Source: CAMCXE01 sp036520615
GTDB taxonomy: Bacteria > Pseudomonadota > Gammaproteobacteria > Pseudomonadales > Cellvibrionaceae
Length of the DNA stretch: 64,000 nt
NCBI GenBank assembly: GCA_036520615.1
Contig: DATDJI010000076.1
Location: 38,980-102,979 of the forward strand
Direction of reading: 5' to 3'
The translations under genes and the position numbers were made by a program. The notes under the pieces are model-generated. The model did not search any database and was not told the DNA's origin. It worked only from the letters and a program-made list of their open reading frames with translations. Of the stretch, positions 26,955-35,672 are shown piece by piece; positions within the stretch are counted from its first letter, which is position 1; each line of letters opens with the position of its first letter.

Positions 26955-28096
26955 TGCGCCGCTTAAAAGTTGGCTTGCTCGTTAATCCGCTTGCGGGCAT
27001 GGGCGGCCCGCTTGCACAAAAAGGCAGCGATAATTTATCACTTGCAAATAATTTATCGGCAAATTTTTTTGCGTTACATGCACTCAAGCGCACGCAGGAT
27101 TTTTGTAATGCTTTAGGTGAGGCGGTGCATAATATCGACTGGCTAGTGCCATCAGGTTTAATGGGAGGAGACGTTTTCGCTCATCAGAACGTTAGTTTTA
27201 AAACTACCTCTTTTATTCCGCATAAAATTCCCAGTGCAGTAGATACACGTGCTGTTATTGCAGAATTTATCGGTTCAAATGTTGATTTAATTGTTTTTGC
27301 AGGTGGGGACGGGACAGCGGCAGATGTTGCACGTGTGGTTGCTGATTTAAATCCTGCTCAATTGGCGTTAGGTATACCTGCAGGCGTAAAAATTCATTCC
27401 GGAGTTTTTGCAATTAATCCGGCAGCTGCGGGTGAGTTAGTGGCAGCTTTAGCGCGAGGTGCGGTATTAAATGCTGAATCAGCTCAAGTAAGGGATTTGG
27501 ATGAATTAGCATTAAAGCAAGGTCGTGTGACAAGCCAATACATGGGAAGTTTGGTAGTGCCGTTCGATGGTCGCTTCATACAAAGTGTAAAGCAGGGTGG
27601 GTTAGTCGCAGAAGAGTTAATAGTTGCGGATATAGCGGCTTATTTAATTGAATTAGTGCCAGATCGGGCAACAATTGTGTTTGGTCCAGGCAAAACAATG
27701 GCGGATATTCAGCAACAGATGGGGCTTGCTTTTACCTTGCTTGGTTTTGATGTGTTTATTAAAAATCAGTGTTTGGCGTTAGATGCTGATGCTGCGAAAT
27801 TATCTGCATTGCTTTTAGATGCAAGTGAGCCTTGGGTATTTTTGACTGTAATAGGTGGCCAGGGGCATATTATTGGGCGCGGCAACCAACAGCTAACTTC
27901 TAAATTGCTGCATAACATCGGACGGCGAGCACTGCACCCAATTGCAACTAAAGAAAAACTCGCAACTATTGGGCACGGTAAGTTACTGATTGATAGTGGA
28001 GATAAAACATTAGATGAGCAATGGCAGGGGTTAATTCCAGTAATTTGCGGCTATCGCGAACAGGTATTGTGCGACCTGGTTTATTTGCCGGCTTAA
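26954..28096 (+). CDS. ATP-NAD kinase-like protein (COG3199/AcoX type)
   Basis: 380 residues of the diacylglycerol/NAD kinase superfamily. VGLLVNPLAGMGG near the start and GGDGTAADV (residues 117-125) form the nucleotide-phosphate site; LGIPAGVKIHSGVFA is the second conserved block. The sequence fits the COG3199 branch, annotated as predicted ATP- or polyphosphate-dependent NAD kinase, not the classical NadK. Substrate is unproven; relatives are also found in acetoin gene clusters as AcoX. Overlap of start and pdxB stop (TAATG) means translational coupling with PLP synthesis. The AT-rich spacer after it (28097-28199) separates it from a convergent operon. Confidence 0.83.
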   Translation: MRRLKVGLLVNPLAGMGGPLAQKGSDNLSLANNLSANFFALHALKRTQDFCNALGEAVHNIDWLVPSGLMGGDVFAHQNVSFKTTSFIPHKIPSAVDTRAVIAEFIGSNVDLIVFAGGDGTAADVARVVADLNPAQLALGIPAGVKIHSGVFAINPAAAGELVAALARGAVLNAESAQVRDLDELALKQGRVTSQYMGSLVVPFDGRFIQSVKQGGLVAEELIVADIAAYLIELVPDRATIVFGPGKTMADIQQQMGLAFTLLGFDVFIKNQCLALDADAAKLSALLLDASEPWVFLTVIGGQGHIIGRGNQQLTSKLLHNIGRRALHPIATKEKLATIGHGKLLIDSGDKTLDEQWQGLIPVICGYREQVLCDLVYLPA

Positions 28097-28199
28097 TAAT
28101 ATATTTTTGAGTTATTTGCTCTGTATATTTAATTTATTTTAAAGTCTTAAACTTTTTGCTGACTCAGTTTAACAATTCAAATTGATTTTTAATCAGAGC

Positions 28200-29381
28200 T
28201 TAAGGGCGAATTTTGTGCTGCAGGGCAGAAAAAAAATCGTCAGCACTACTTTCGTAGCCTTCTTTTGATAAATGAATCAAATCTTTGCCCATGCGTGGAG
28301 GCGATAATTGTGCCCAGCGGGGCGCTCCGCAGATTCCTCCCATAAAGCCTGCCCAATCCCAATAAAGAGTTTTTTCGTCTTGAGCCACGCGTTTTTGCAC
28401 GCTAACAACATTCGGTAGACCTTTTGCGATACCGTGCGGGCAGCTGGTGGTGAGATTTGGCGGGGAATTCTTTGCGCTGGCAGGTGCACCGATAATTAAT
28501 ATGGCAGCACCGGGGGCTAAAAAACGAAGGCTGCGAATGTTATCTCGCAAAGTTTGAGCAAGTTCAATCGAGTCAAATTTCAAATCAAAAGCTTCGTTAG
28601 TACCGTAGGCCAAAATAATTAATTTCGGTCTGCGCCACTGCATTTGTTTGCGTAGCGTTGCTCCGTCCCAGCGACCAATTACGTTGGCTTTTGCGCCATT
28701 AATACCCATTGCATCGAGCGTTATACCTGGACTGTCGCGATCTAAAAATAAACCGCCTAACGCTGAAACCGCTGGTCCTTCTAGCGAAAATGCGGCAAGT
28801 GCTGGCGCATGGGTCTCTACAGATAAAAGGCTCCAGGGGGTAAATTTATCTCGCTTTGGGCTTAGATGTGTGACGCTTCCATCGCTTAAGCGCAGGCGCC
28901 ACGGCTGTTTGCCTTGCAGCAAAATGTGTAACAACCAATGGCCCTCTTTAAGTGGATCCTTGGCAGTAAATTCCGCCGTCGCGTTAGTTTGCGTAATATT
29001 GACAAGGCCACCCAGTGGAAACGTGCCATTCTGTGAAGGAATTTTACTGTCTAATAAATCCCATTTACCTTTGCTGTTTAAGCGAAACGCCGCTGAGCGT
29101 TGGTTAGTAATATTGCCTGGTGGAATCCATCCGACCCCTGCATTGCCATAACGGGCTTGCAGGCGATTACGAAGCTGACCGGTAAAATAATCCCCTGCGG
29201 TATGAGAGTCGCCGATTTGCATAATGCGCAGTGGTTGACGGAATTTGCCTGCCTCCAAATCGCGAAATTGCTGCCACAATGAGGTTGCGTTAGGCTCGCC
29301 AAAATCTATTAATTCACCACTGAATGCAGAATTTATATAGGACAGCGCAAGCAAAACACACCCTATTATGGACGTTTTCAT
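28200..29381 (-). CDS. SGNH/GDSL hydrolase, second partner of an MBOAT transferase
   Basis: 393 residues with a signal peptide (MKTSIIGCVLLALSYINSAFS). Catalytic blocks are MQIGDSHTAG (Ser59), an inner glycine, YGTNEAF (Asn) and DLIHLSKEGY (Asp367, His370). The GDSH form and the inserted beta domain (about residues 110-210) recall PatB/Ape1-type proteins that add or remove acetyl groups on cell-wall or exopolysaccharides in the periplasm. Its ATG overlaps the stop of the upstream SGNH gene by four bases. As last gene of the three, it likely works on the product of the MBOAT transferase. Acetyl transfer versus deacetylation cannot be decided from sequence. Confidence 0.82.
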   Translation of the reverse strand: MKTSIIGCVLLALSYINSAFSGELIDFGEPNATSLWQQFRDLEAGKFRQPLRIMQIGDSHTAGDYFTGQLRNRLQARYGNAGVGWIPPGNITNQRSAAFRLNSKGKWDLLDSKIPSQNGTFPLGGLVNITQTNATAEFTAKDPLKEGHWLLHILLQGKQPWRLRLSDGSVTHLSPKRDKFTPWSLLSVETHAPALAAFSLEGPAVSALGGLFLDRDSPGITLDAMGINGAKANVIGRWDGATLRKQMQWRRPKLIILAYGTNEAFDLKFDSIELAQTLRDNIRSLRFLAPGAAILIIGAPASAKNSPPNLTTSCPHGIAKGLPNVVSVQKRVAQDEKTLYWDWAGFMGGICGAPRWAQLSPPRMGKDLIHLSKEGYESSADDFFSALQHKIRP

Positions 29382-30409
29382 TGTGTGGTGTTCTCAGCTA
29401 TCGCTGCACGGAAATGGTTTAACACCAAATTGGCAATAATTTTTTGACCTGTAGGGGTAAAGTGTACGCCATCGTTCGTACGCACCATTACTTCACCCTG
29501 ATCAGGAAATGTAAGAAATTTATTAAATGTATGGCCATCGCTGCTTAAGCTCGATGATGTTGGAGAAAATACTGCAATGGGTGCGAATTTTTCAATGCTA
29601 GTTTGATAAACCTCATTGAGCGCGGGAACATATTTATTCATTTTTTCTTGTCCCATTGGTGGGGCACCCAACCAAACTACCTGGACGGAATTTTCTTGCG
29701 CGTAGGTCAAAATGGATTCAACTCTCTCAGTATATAAGCTGCGCCAGAATTCATTGCCGATGGCTATAGATTTGCCCTTGTAAATAATATCCCATGTATC
29801 GTTAGCCCCTAGAAAAACCACTAAGGCTTTATAGTGAGCTTGCGATAGATTTTCTTTAATAGTGTCAGGCCAGTTAAAAAAACCGGGATAAGCAAGCCCG
29901 GTACTGTGTTTGCTTAAGTCAACACTTTCAACTGCGTATTGTTTGCGTAACCCGCTTTTAACATAGGGCGCTACCCCCTGCATCATCGAATCGCCCACTA
30001 ATAAAACTTTGTCGTTAGGCGATAGCGCAATAGGCCATTCCATTTTTCTCGGTGGCGTAATTTGCTCATTATTAATATCAGAAGTGGCGCTGGGAGTTTC
30101 ACAGGTTGTAATAATCGGGGCGACAGGCGCCGCTGGCGAAATAATTATTGGGTCCGCGCTAAGCGCTTGGCCGGCTCGACCCAGCCGAGAATTGAGTGTT
30201 GTTAAAAATTGCTCGACAGGAGATAAGTAATCAGCCCAGATTTGGTTAAACCTCGTCGGCGCGGCGAGATTGCCCGCTAAGGGTAACGCAATGCGCCACT
30301 GTTGTTGCCAGTAGCGGCTAAGGGCATCTGCTTTTACCAAGGCGATCACGACAATACACAGCGTGAGGGTTTTTAACGCATATGTAATAGGTGAGTGGGT
30401 AGTTTTCAT
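29378..30409 (-). CDS. DUF459-type SGNH protein, first partner of an MBOAT transferase
   Basis: 343 residues from the ATG at 30409 (a TTG twelve bases upstream is in frame but less likely). One N-terminal membrane helix, then a periplasmic domain. A proline-rich stretch separates it from the SGNH core: LLVGDSMMQGV (Ser141), FLGANDTWD (Asn) and NDGVHFTPTGQK (Asp and His). This pattern fits DUF459. Such proteins sit next to AlgI-like acyltransferases and are thought to place acetyl groups on polysaccharides. The gene starts one base after the MBOAT stop and overlaps the next gene by four. Confidence 0.82.
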   Translation of the reverse strand: MKTTHSPITYALKTLTLCIVVIALVKADALSRYWQQQWRIALPLAGNLAAPTRFNQIWADYLSPVEQFLTTLNSRLGRAGQALSADPIIISPAAPVAPIITTCETPSATSDINNEQITPPRKMEWPIALSPNDKVLLVGDSMMQGVAPYVKSGLRKQYAVESVDLSKHSTGLAYPGFFNWPDTIKENLSQAHYKALVVFLGANDTWDIIYKGKSIAIGNEFWRSLYTERVESILTYAQENSVQVVWLGAPPMGQEKMNKYVPALNEVYQTSIEKFAPIAVFSPTSSSLSSDGHTFNKFLTFPDQGEVMVRTNDGVHFTPTGQKIIANLVLNHFRAAIAENTTQ

Positions 30410-30410
30410 C

Positions 30411-31811
30411 CTAGAAACCAAAATAAATAAAGTTAGGCATTCCGCTTGGCGAAAGCTGTAAAATAATTAATGCGCAAGCTGAGAGTGTTGCAGCCAAAAT
30501 ACTCCAATGACAACCCTTAAGTACTTGCTGTATTAAAGGCAATAGAGTGTTCGCGCGCTTGGAGATATAAAAATACCCCAAAACTGCAAAGAATAAAGCA
30601 ATATAATTTAATTGTGCTGGATGTTGCCATTGGGCTAAACCGCTAAAAAATTCTAACGCGTGAGGTAAATCTTCTGCTCGGAAAAACACCCAGCCTGCAC
30701 ATACAAATATAAAAGTAAAAATTTTCCCTAGCGCATTGGGTAAAGGAATTTTGACAAAACGACGCCAGCAATTTTGCACAATCAGACCCAAACCATGCCA
30801 TAGCCCCCAAACCACAAACGTTAAATTCGCTCCGTGCCAAATTCCGGAAATCACCATGGCTAAAGCGGCGTTAATTTGTGTTCGCAACCAGCCATTGCGG
30901 CTTCCGCCCAAAGGGATATAAACGTAATCTCGAATCCAGCTGGAGAGACTAATATGCCAACGCTGCCAAAAATCGCTGACGCTGGCTGCTAAATAAGGTT
31001 GACGAAAGTTAACGGGAAGCCTAAAGCCTAACAATAAGGCGCAAGCGGTTACCACGTCGGTATAGCCAGAAAAATCAAAAAATATTTGCCAAGCATAGGC
31101 AATCGCAGCAGCGATTAAATCAATCGCGTGGTAATCGCTCGGATCTGCGAATACAGGATTGACGTATTGTTCTGCCAGCCAGCTGGCTAGCCAAACTTTT
31201 TTAACCAGCGCGCTGATAATAAGCAGACCAATGCGCTCTGGCTCCATAATTGTGCGGCTATGCTCATTATTTAATTGCGGCAAAAGATCTTTGGGCCGAC
31301 AAATTGGGCCTGCAAGTAATGTAGGAAAAAACGCAAATAACAAACATCCCTCGAGCCAGCGGACAGGTTTTTCTGATCCCCGGCCTATTTCGATTAAATA
31401 AGCGATTCCGCAGAAAGTATAAAATGAAATTCCGACGGGCAACAAAATATCCAGAATCGGTAGGCTATTCGTTTCGATGCTAGCGCCCAGTGCTACGCTG
31501 AAACTTTCGCGAAAAAAATTGTAATATTTGAATAGGCCTAAATTCACCAGAGCCGAGATAACGCCGACTGTAACGGGCCAGCGCCTCAGGCTACCGTCTG
31601 AGCGTACAACCAATCCGGCGAGGCCCAAAATGATAAAAGAAAAGCTGATTAATAACGCTAAGAAGCGCCAGTCAAAACTTGCGTAAAAAGCGTAACTGGC
31701 GACGAGAAGTACATAGTTTTGTGTGCGAGGGCCTGAGCCAATACCAAGTAGCCAATATAGCCATAAAAATGCTAAAAATATAAAGGCAAATTCTGGTGAT
31801 AAATAATGCAT
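30411..31811 (-). CDS. MBOAT-family O-acyltransferase (AlgI/DltB-like)
   Basis: 466 residues from the ATG at 31811, about ten transmembrane helices. Typical marks are FNYxNF-like KYYNFF, LPVGISFYTF, the RPKDLLPQL loop, YAWQIFFDFSGYTD, NFRQPYLAASVSDFWQRWHISLSSWIRDYVYIPLGG read in pieces, and ISGIWHGANLTFVVWG with the catalytic histidine. The family carries acyl groups across the inner membrane for alginate, teichoic acid or peptidoglycan O-acetylation. It is first of three cotranscribed genes with two SGNH partners. No alginate genes are in the window, so the glycan is unknown. Confidence 0.9.
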   Translation of the reverse strand: MHYLSPEFAFIFLAFLWLYWLLGIGSGPRTQNYVLLVASYAFYASFDWRFLALLISFSFIILGLAGLVVRSDGSLRRWPVTVGVISALVNLGLFKYYNFFRESFSVALGASIETNSLPILDILLPVGISFYTFCGIAYLIEIGRGSEKPVRWLEGCLLFAFFPTLLAGPICRPKDLLPQLNNEHSRTIMEPERIGLLIISALVKKVWLASWLAEQYVNPVFADPSDYHAIDLIAAAIAYAWQIFFDFSGYTDVVTACALLLGFRLPVNFRQPYLAASVSDFWQRWHISLSSWIRDYVYIPLGGSRNGWLRTQINAALAMVISGIWHGANLTFVVWGLWHGLGLIVQNCWRRFVKIPLPNALGKIFTFIFVCAGWVFFRAEDLPHALEFFSGLAQWQHPAQLNYIALFFAVLGYFYISKRANTLLPLIQQVLKGCHWSILAATLSACALIILQLSPSGMPNFIYFGF

Positions 31812-31838
31812 AGAAAAATCAGAGCCAGCCTTGAGCAA

Positions 31839-32211
31839 AGGGGCGCATTCTAGCGGAAGCTTGAGGGGCTTGCTATGAATTACGCAGGATCTGACTGTAC
31901 CGTTGAAAAGGCCGACAGATGTGTTCAGGCTTAAAGCAGAGGGGATGCGCGCTCAATTGGTGCGAGAATGTTCTCGGATTATTGTAATCTTAGCCTGACG
32001 AACGAGCAGGCATTAGAAAGCAAGTGTTTTGTTAAAGCTCCTACTCCTGAGCGCCGTCTATTTTTTAGTACTATAAATTAAAAATATATCAGCTAAGTAC
32101 GCGGACTTTGAGAGGTAAATTCTGCGTGGATTAGTCAATCAGTCTCTAGGTCATGTAAATGCGCTGGTAAGACGCGCTGCGTATTTAAAGTGTATATAGC
32201 GAAATCACTGC
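31839..32211. other. Intergenic region without visible gene
   Basis: About 370 bases between the MBOAT operon and the 3' end of nadB. Probably includes the MBOAT operon promoter at its left side. No hairpin, repeat or reading frame stood out. Confidence 0.4.
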
Positions 32212-33963
32212 TTAATCATGGACAAAAATTTCCTGATCAGCAAAATTGGTTGGTACTAATATAGTGTCTTTTGCAATGGGAGAAATTTCCGGGAAATCTA
32301 AAGAGAAATGTAGCCCGCGGCTTTCCTTGCGCTCCATAGCTGAGCGAATAATTAATTCAGCTACCATAGCGAGATTGCGCAATTCGATTAAATCGCTGCC
32401 GACTTTGTAATTGGCGTAATAGTCTTGAATTTCCTTTTGCAGCAGCCGTATGCGGTTAGTGGCGCGTTCAAGGCGTTTATGGGTGCGCACTATGCCGACA
32501 TAATCCCACATGAAACGGCGCAATTCGTCCCAGTTGTGGGAAATCACGACGTCCTCATCGGAATTGGTAACACGGGATTCATCCCATTCTTTAATTGCTG
32601 ATGGCGCTGCTATAGACGCTAAATCCTGTTCTATTTTTTCTGCAGCCGAATGGGCGTACACAATGCATTCTAACAGCGAGTTACTCGCCATACGGTTGGC
32701 GCCGTGCAGGCCGGTAAATGATGTTTCTCCAATGGCGAACAGATTTTTTAAATCAGTTTGGCCATGGTAATTAACCACTATGCCGCCACAAGTGTAATGG
32801 GCGGCGGGTACTACCGGAATGGGCTCTTTAGTAATGTCAAAACCAAACTGTAAGCAATTGCTCCAAACGGTGGGAAAGTGATGCTGAATAAAATCGGCGG
32901 GCTTATGGCTGATATCCAGCAAAACAAAATCGCTTCCGAGGCGTTTCATTTCATGGTCAATAGCTCGAGCAACAACGTCCCGTGGTGCAAGCTCAGCCAT
33001 TGGATGAAAATTGTGCATAAAGCGATCGCCGTTAGGCAATTTAAGATAAGCACCTTCGCCGCGTAAGGCTTCCGTTAACAAAAATGATTTTGCTTTGGGA
33101 TGGTATAAACAGGTCGGGTGGAACTGATTGAATTCCATATTGGCTACTCGACAACCGGCTCGCCAAGCCATGGCAATTCCATCTCCACTGGCGCTATCAG
33201 GGTTGCTGCTATACAAGTAGACTTTACTGGCGCCGCCGGTAGCAAGAATGGTTGTTTTGGAGCTATAGGTAAGTACAGTATCTTGGCTGCGATCGTAAAC
33301 GTAGGCGCCAACGCAGCGCATTTTGCCGCTAATTAGATCCGGCTCGCGGACTAAGTCTAGGGCAACATGATTTTCAAGTAATGTGATATTCGGGTGAGCT
33401 AGGGTCTGCTCTATTAGTGTCGTATGCACGGCCTTACCCGTGGCGTCCGCACTGTGAATAATGCGGCGGTGGCTGTGGCCGCCTTCTTGGGTTAAATGAT
33501 ATTGGCTGTTGTCGCTGCGAGTGAAATCAACACCAAGGCCTACTAACCATTCTATAGCCGCTTTGCTGCGGGACACAGTAAAACGTACCGCTTCAGGGTG
33601 GCAAAGGCCTGCGCCAGCGACGAGCGTATCGGCAACATGGGATTCGATACTGTCATCGTCATCAAGTACTGCAGCAATACCTCCCTGCGCATGCCATGTA
33701 GAGCCCTCAGTAAGTTTGCCTTTACTTAATACGCTTACACTGCAGGTTTGAGCGAGTTTAAGTGCGAGCGTTAGGCCCGCAGCACCACTGCCTATAACTA
33801 AAACATCGCTGTAAAAAATTGAAGCTGCTTGCACTGGAATACTCGATCGTCGAAAGTGTATGACCTTATACGCGTTTTTAATCGGCGCGTATGGCTGTGT
33901 GTGGGAATTATCCAGGCCTTGGGATGAACTTTGCAACTGCCATGCAGTCATTGCTCGCTGCAT
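32212..33963 (-). CDS. nadB: L-aspartate oxidase
   Basis: 583 residues. FAD enzyme oxidising aspartate to iminoaspartate, first step of NAD synthesis with NadA. FAD site VLVIGSGAAGLTLALKLA, GGIAAVLDDDDS, RRIIHSADATGKAV, the FNQFHPTCLYHP block, RDVVARAID, HYTCGGI, ETSFTGLHGANRMASNSLLE and a helical C-terminal domain are all present. It seems 40-50 residues longer at the N-terminus than usual: the flavin motif begins at residue 54. GTG at 33834 (Val44) would give the usual length, but has a poor ribosome binding site. Divergent from rpoE, as in Pseudomonas. Confidence 0.93.
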   Translation of the reverse strand: MQRAMTAWQLQSSSQGLDNSHTQPYAPIKNAYKVIHFRRSSIPVQAASIFYSDVLVIGSGAAGLTLALKLAQTCSVSVLSKGKLTEGSTWHAQGGIAAVLDDDDSIESHVADTLVAGAGLCHPEAVRFTVSRSKAAIEWLVGLGVDFTRSDNSQYHLTQEGGHSHRRIIHSADATGKAVHTTLIEQTLAHPNITLLENHVALDLVREPDLISGKMRCVGAYVYDRSQDTVLTYSSKTTILATGGASKVYLYSSNPDSASGDGIAMAWRAGCRVANMEFNQFHPTCLYHPKAKSFLLTEALRGEGAYLKLPNGDRFMHNFHPMAELAPRDVVARAIDHEMKRLGSDFVLLDISHKPADFIQHHFPTVWSNCLQFGFDITKEPIPVVPAAHYTCGGIVVNYHGQTDLKNLFAIGETSFTGLHGANRMASNSLLECIVYAHSAAEKIEQDLASIAAPSAIKEWDESRVTNSDEDVVISHNWDELRRFMWDYVGIVRTHKRLERATNRIRLLQKEIQDYYANYKVGSDLIELRNLAMVAELIIRSAMERKESRGLHFSLDFPEISPIAKDTILVPTNFADQEIFVHD

Positions 33964-34181
33964 TAAATTCTGTCTGCAGCGATGAAATGCTTATTGGGTA
34001 TTGCTCAAACGCAAAATTTTTATAAACAATGACGGCCTAACTGTTTAGCATTCGCAGACTTTGAGCGTTTGTGAGCGGATATTTGCAGGGCTTCGAGCAG
34101 TTTTTTGGCAATACCCGGTTAATTTGCAGGCTGGGGTGTACCTTTTTTTACCCGGTGGCATCACCGTAATTGGAGTTCTTA

Positions 34182-34763
34182 ATGCTTGAGCCATCTGCCC
34201 CCGATGCAGATCAACCCTTGGTTAGTCGAGTACAACAGGGTGATAAAAAAGCGTTTGACCTTTTAGTTATAAAATACCAACACCGCATTATGGCGGTTGT
34301 AAGCCGCTTTATTCGCGATCACGCTGAAGTTCAGGATGTCGCACAGGAAACCTTTATTAAAGCCTATCGAGCACTGCCGAATTTTCGCGGTGAAAGTGCG
34401 TTTTATACATGGCTTTATCGAATTGCCATCAATACTGCGAAAAATTTTTTAGTTTCTCGAGGACGTAGACCCCCCGCAATGGATATAGATGCGGAGGAAG
34501 CTGAATTTCTGACGGATTCAGACAATATGCGTGATATTGAAAATCCAGAAAATAGTTTGATGCGCGATCAGCTAGACGCGGTCATCACCAAAGCAATAGC
34601 AGATTTACCGAAGGATTTGCGCACGGCCATCACGTTGCGTGAAATTGAAGGACTTAGTTATGAAGAAATTGCTGAGGCGATGGGATGTCCAATTGGTACT
34701 GTGCGTTCGCGAATTTTTCGTGCGCGAGAAGCTATTGATCGGCAGATGGCGCCGCTGTTATAA
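34182..34763 (+). CDS. rpoE: Extracytoplasmic-stress sigma factor RpoE/AlgU
   Basis: 193 residues from ATG 34182, with GGAG six bases upstream. Region 2 reads KAFDLLVIKYQHRI, DVAQETFIKAYRALPNFRG and ESAFYTWLYRIAINTAKN; region 4 reads DLRTAITLREIEGLSYEEIA and CPIGTVRSRIFRAREAID. This is very close to RpoE/AlgU and directs transcription of envelope-stress genes. Followed by its anti-sigma factor genes rseA and rseB. I found no convincing RpoE-type promoter (GAACTT...TCTGA) in the 218 bases before it, although self-regulation is usual. Confidence 0.95.
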   Translation: MLEPSAPDADQPLVSRVQQGDKKAFDLLVIKYQHRIMAVVSRFIRDHAEVQDVAQETFIKAYRALPNFRGESAFYTWLYRIAINTAKNFLVSRGRRPPAMDIDAEEAEFLTDSDNMRDIENPENSLMRDQLDAVITKAIADLPKDLRTAITLREIEGLSYEEIAEAMGCPIGTVRSRIFRAREAIDRQMAPLL

Positions 34764-34871
34764 AAAATTATTAAAAATAAACCCGCTGCTGGAACCTAGA
34801 CCACAAGGCTCGGTCACAACAGCACCCAACCGGCTCATTTTAGAGTTTTGTTTAACCCACAGGTTTTATCT

Positions 34872-35672
34872 ATGACGTCCTCCGATGAAATGCTAAAAGA
34901 GTCGTTATCCGCTTTAATGGATAATCAAGCGAATGATCTTGAGCTACGTAGAATTCTTAAGCAATTACCCGAAGACAAAGAAATAGGTGCAACCTGGCAC
35001 CGTTACCAACTTGCTTCAACCCTTATTCGTCGAAATGAAACAGCATTATTGAAACTGGATTTATCAGCGGCTATTTCTCAAGCTATTGCGAGCGAGCCGA
35101 TTTGGGGTAACGGAAGTGCTGAAGTAGTTAATGTTTCCCAAAGGGAATCTAAATCCACACCAATTTGGTTGCGTTGGGGTGGTAAGTCAGCTTTGGCGGC
35201 GTCCGTTGCATTGGCGATTTTGGTAGGAGCACAACAGTTTTCCAATCCTGTGCTAGCGCCTTTGGCCGCTTTAGCAGACGCTCCGGCTAAGGATGTTAAT
35301 ATTTTATCTAGTGGGCCTGTGAGTGCCGAGGTAGCAACCGGTGTGGCGGCATCATCTGAATTGAATTTACCTGAATCTTCTCAAGTGCAGTCGGCGCCCG
35401 ATGGGTTTGCGCTGCCTGTGCCAATGGCCCGTACCGTAAGTAGCCAAGCGGATCGCGTGCAATCTTTGCAGGTTCAGCCTGTTTCGCTCAATCAAACTGA
35501 TTGGCGTAATGATCCTGAAGTACAAGCGCAGTTGAATCAAATGTTGTTGGATCATGCCACTCGTTCAGCTGCCCATGGCAGTTTTGGGCTGTTGCCGTTT
35601 ACTCGTGTTTCAAACGTTCCTGCTGATGTCTCTCTCAACAATGCCGCTGAGTCCACTGCAGGCAAACGTTGA
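34872..35672 (+). CDS. rseA: Anti-sigma-E factor RseA/MucA
   Basis: 266 residues from ATG 34872 (ACAGG upstream). The N-terminal domain ESLSALMDNQANDLELRRIL...WHRYQLASTLIRR is the cytoplasmic RpoE-binding part. A single membrane helix follows (SALAASVALAILVGAQQF). The periplasmic part is alanine/serine-rich and weakly conserved, with a C-terminal EVQAQLNQMLLDHA segment like the MucA region that contacts MucB. Stress proteolysis of this protein would release RpoE. The stop overlaps the rseB start (TGATG). Confidence 0.9.
   Translation: MTSSDEMLKESLSALMDNQANDLELRRILKQLPEDKEIGATWHRYQLASTLIRRNETALLKLDLSAAISQAIASEPIWGNGSAEVVNVSQRESKSTPIWLRWGGKSALAASVALAILVGAQQFSNPVLAPLAALADAPAKDVNILSSGPVSAEVATGVAASSELNLPESSQVQSAPDGFALPVPMARTVSSQADRVQSLQVQPVSLNQTDWRNDPEVQAQLNQMLLDHATRSAAHGSFGLLPFTRVSNVPADVSLNNAAESTAGKR

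Noticed and set aside
33964..34181. RpoE autoregulatory promoter before rpoE
   Set aside because: Expected from family knowledge but no convincing GAACTT...TCTGA pair could be seen.
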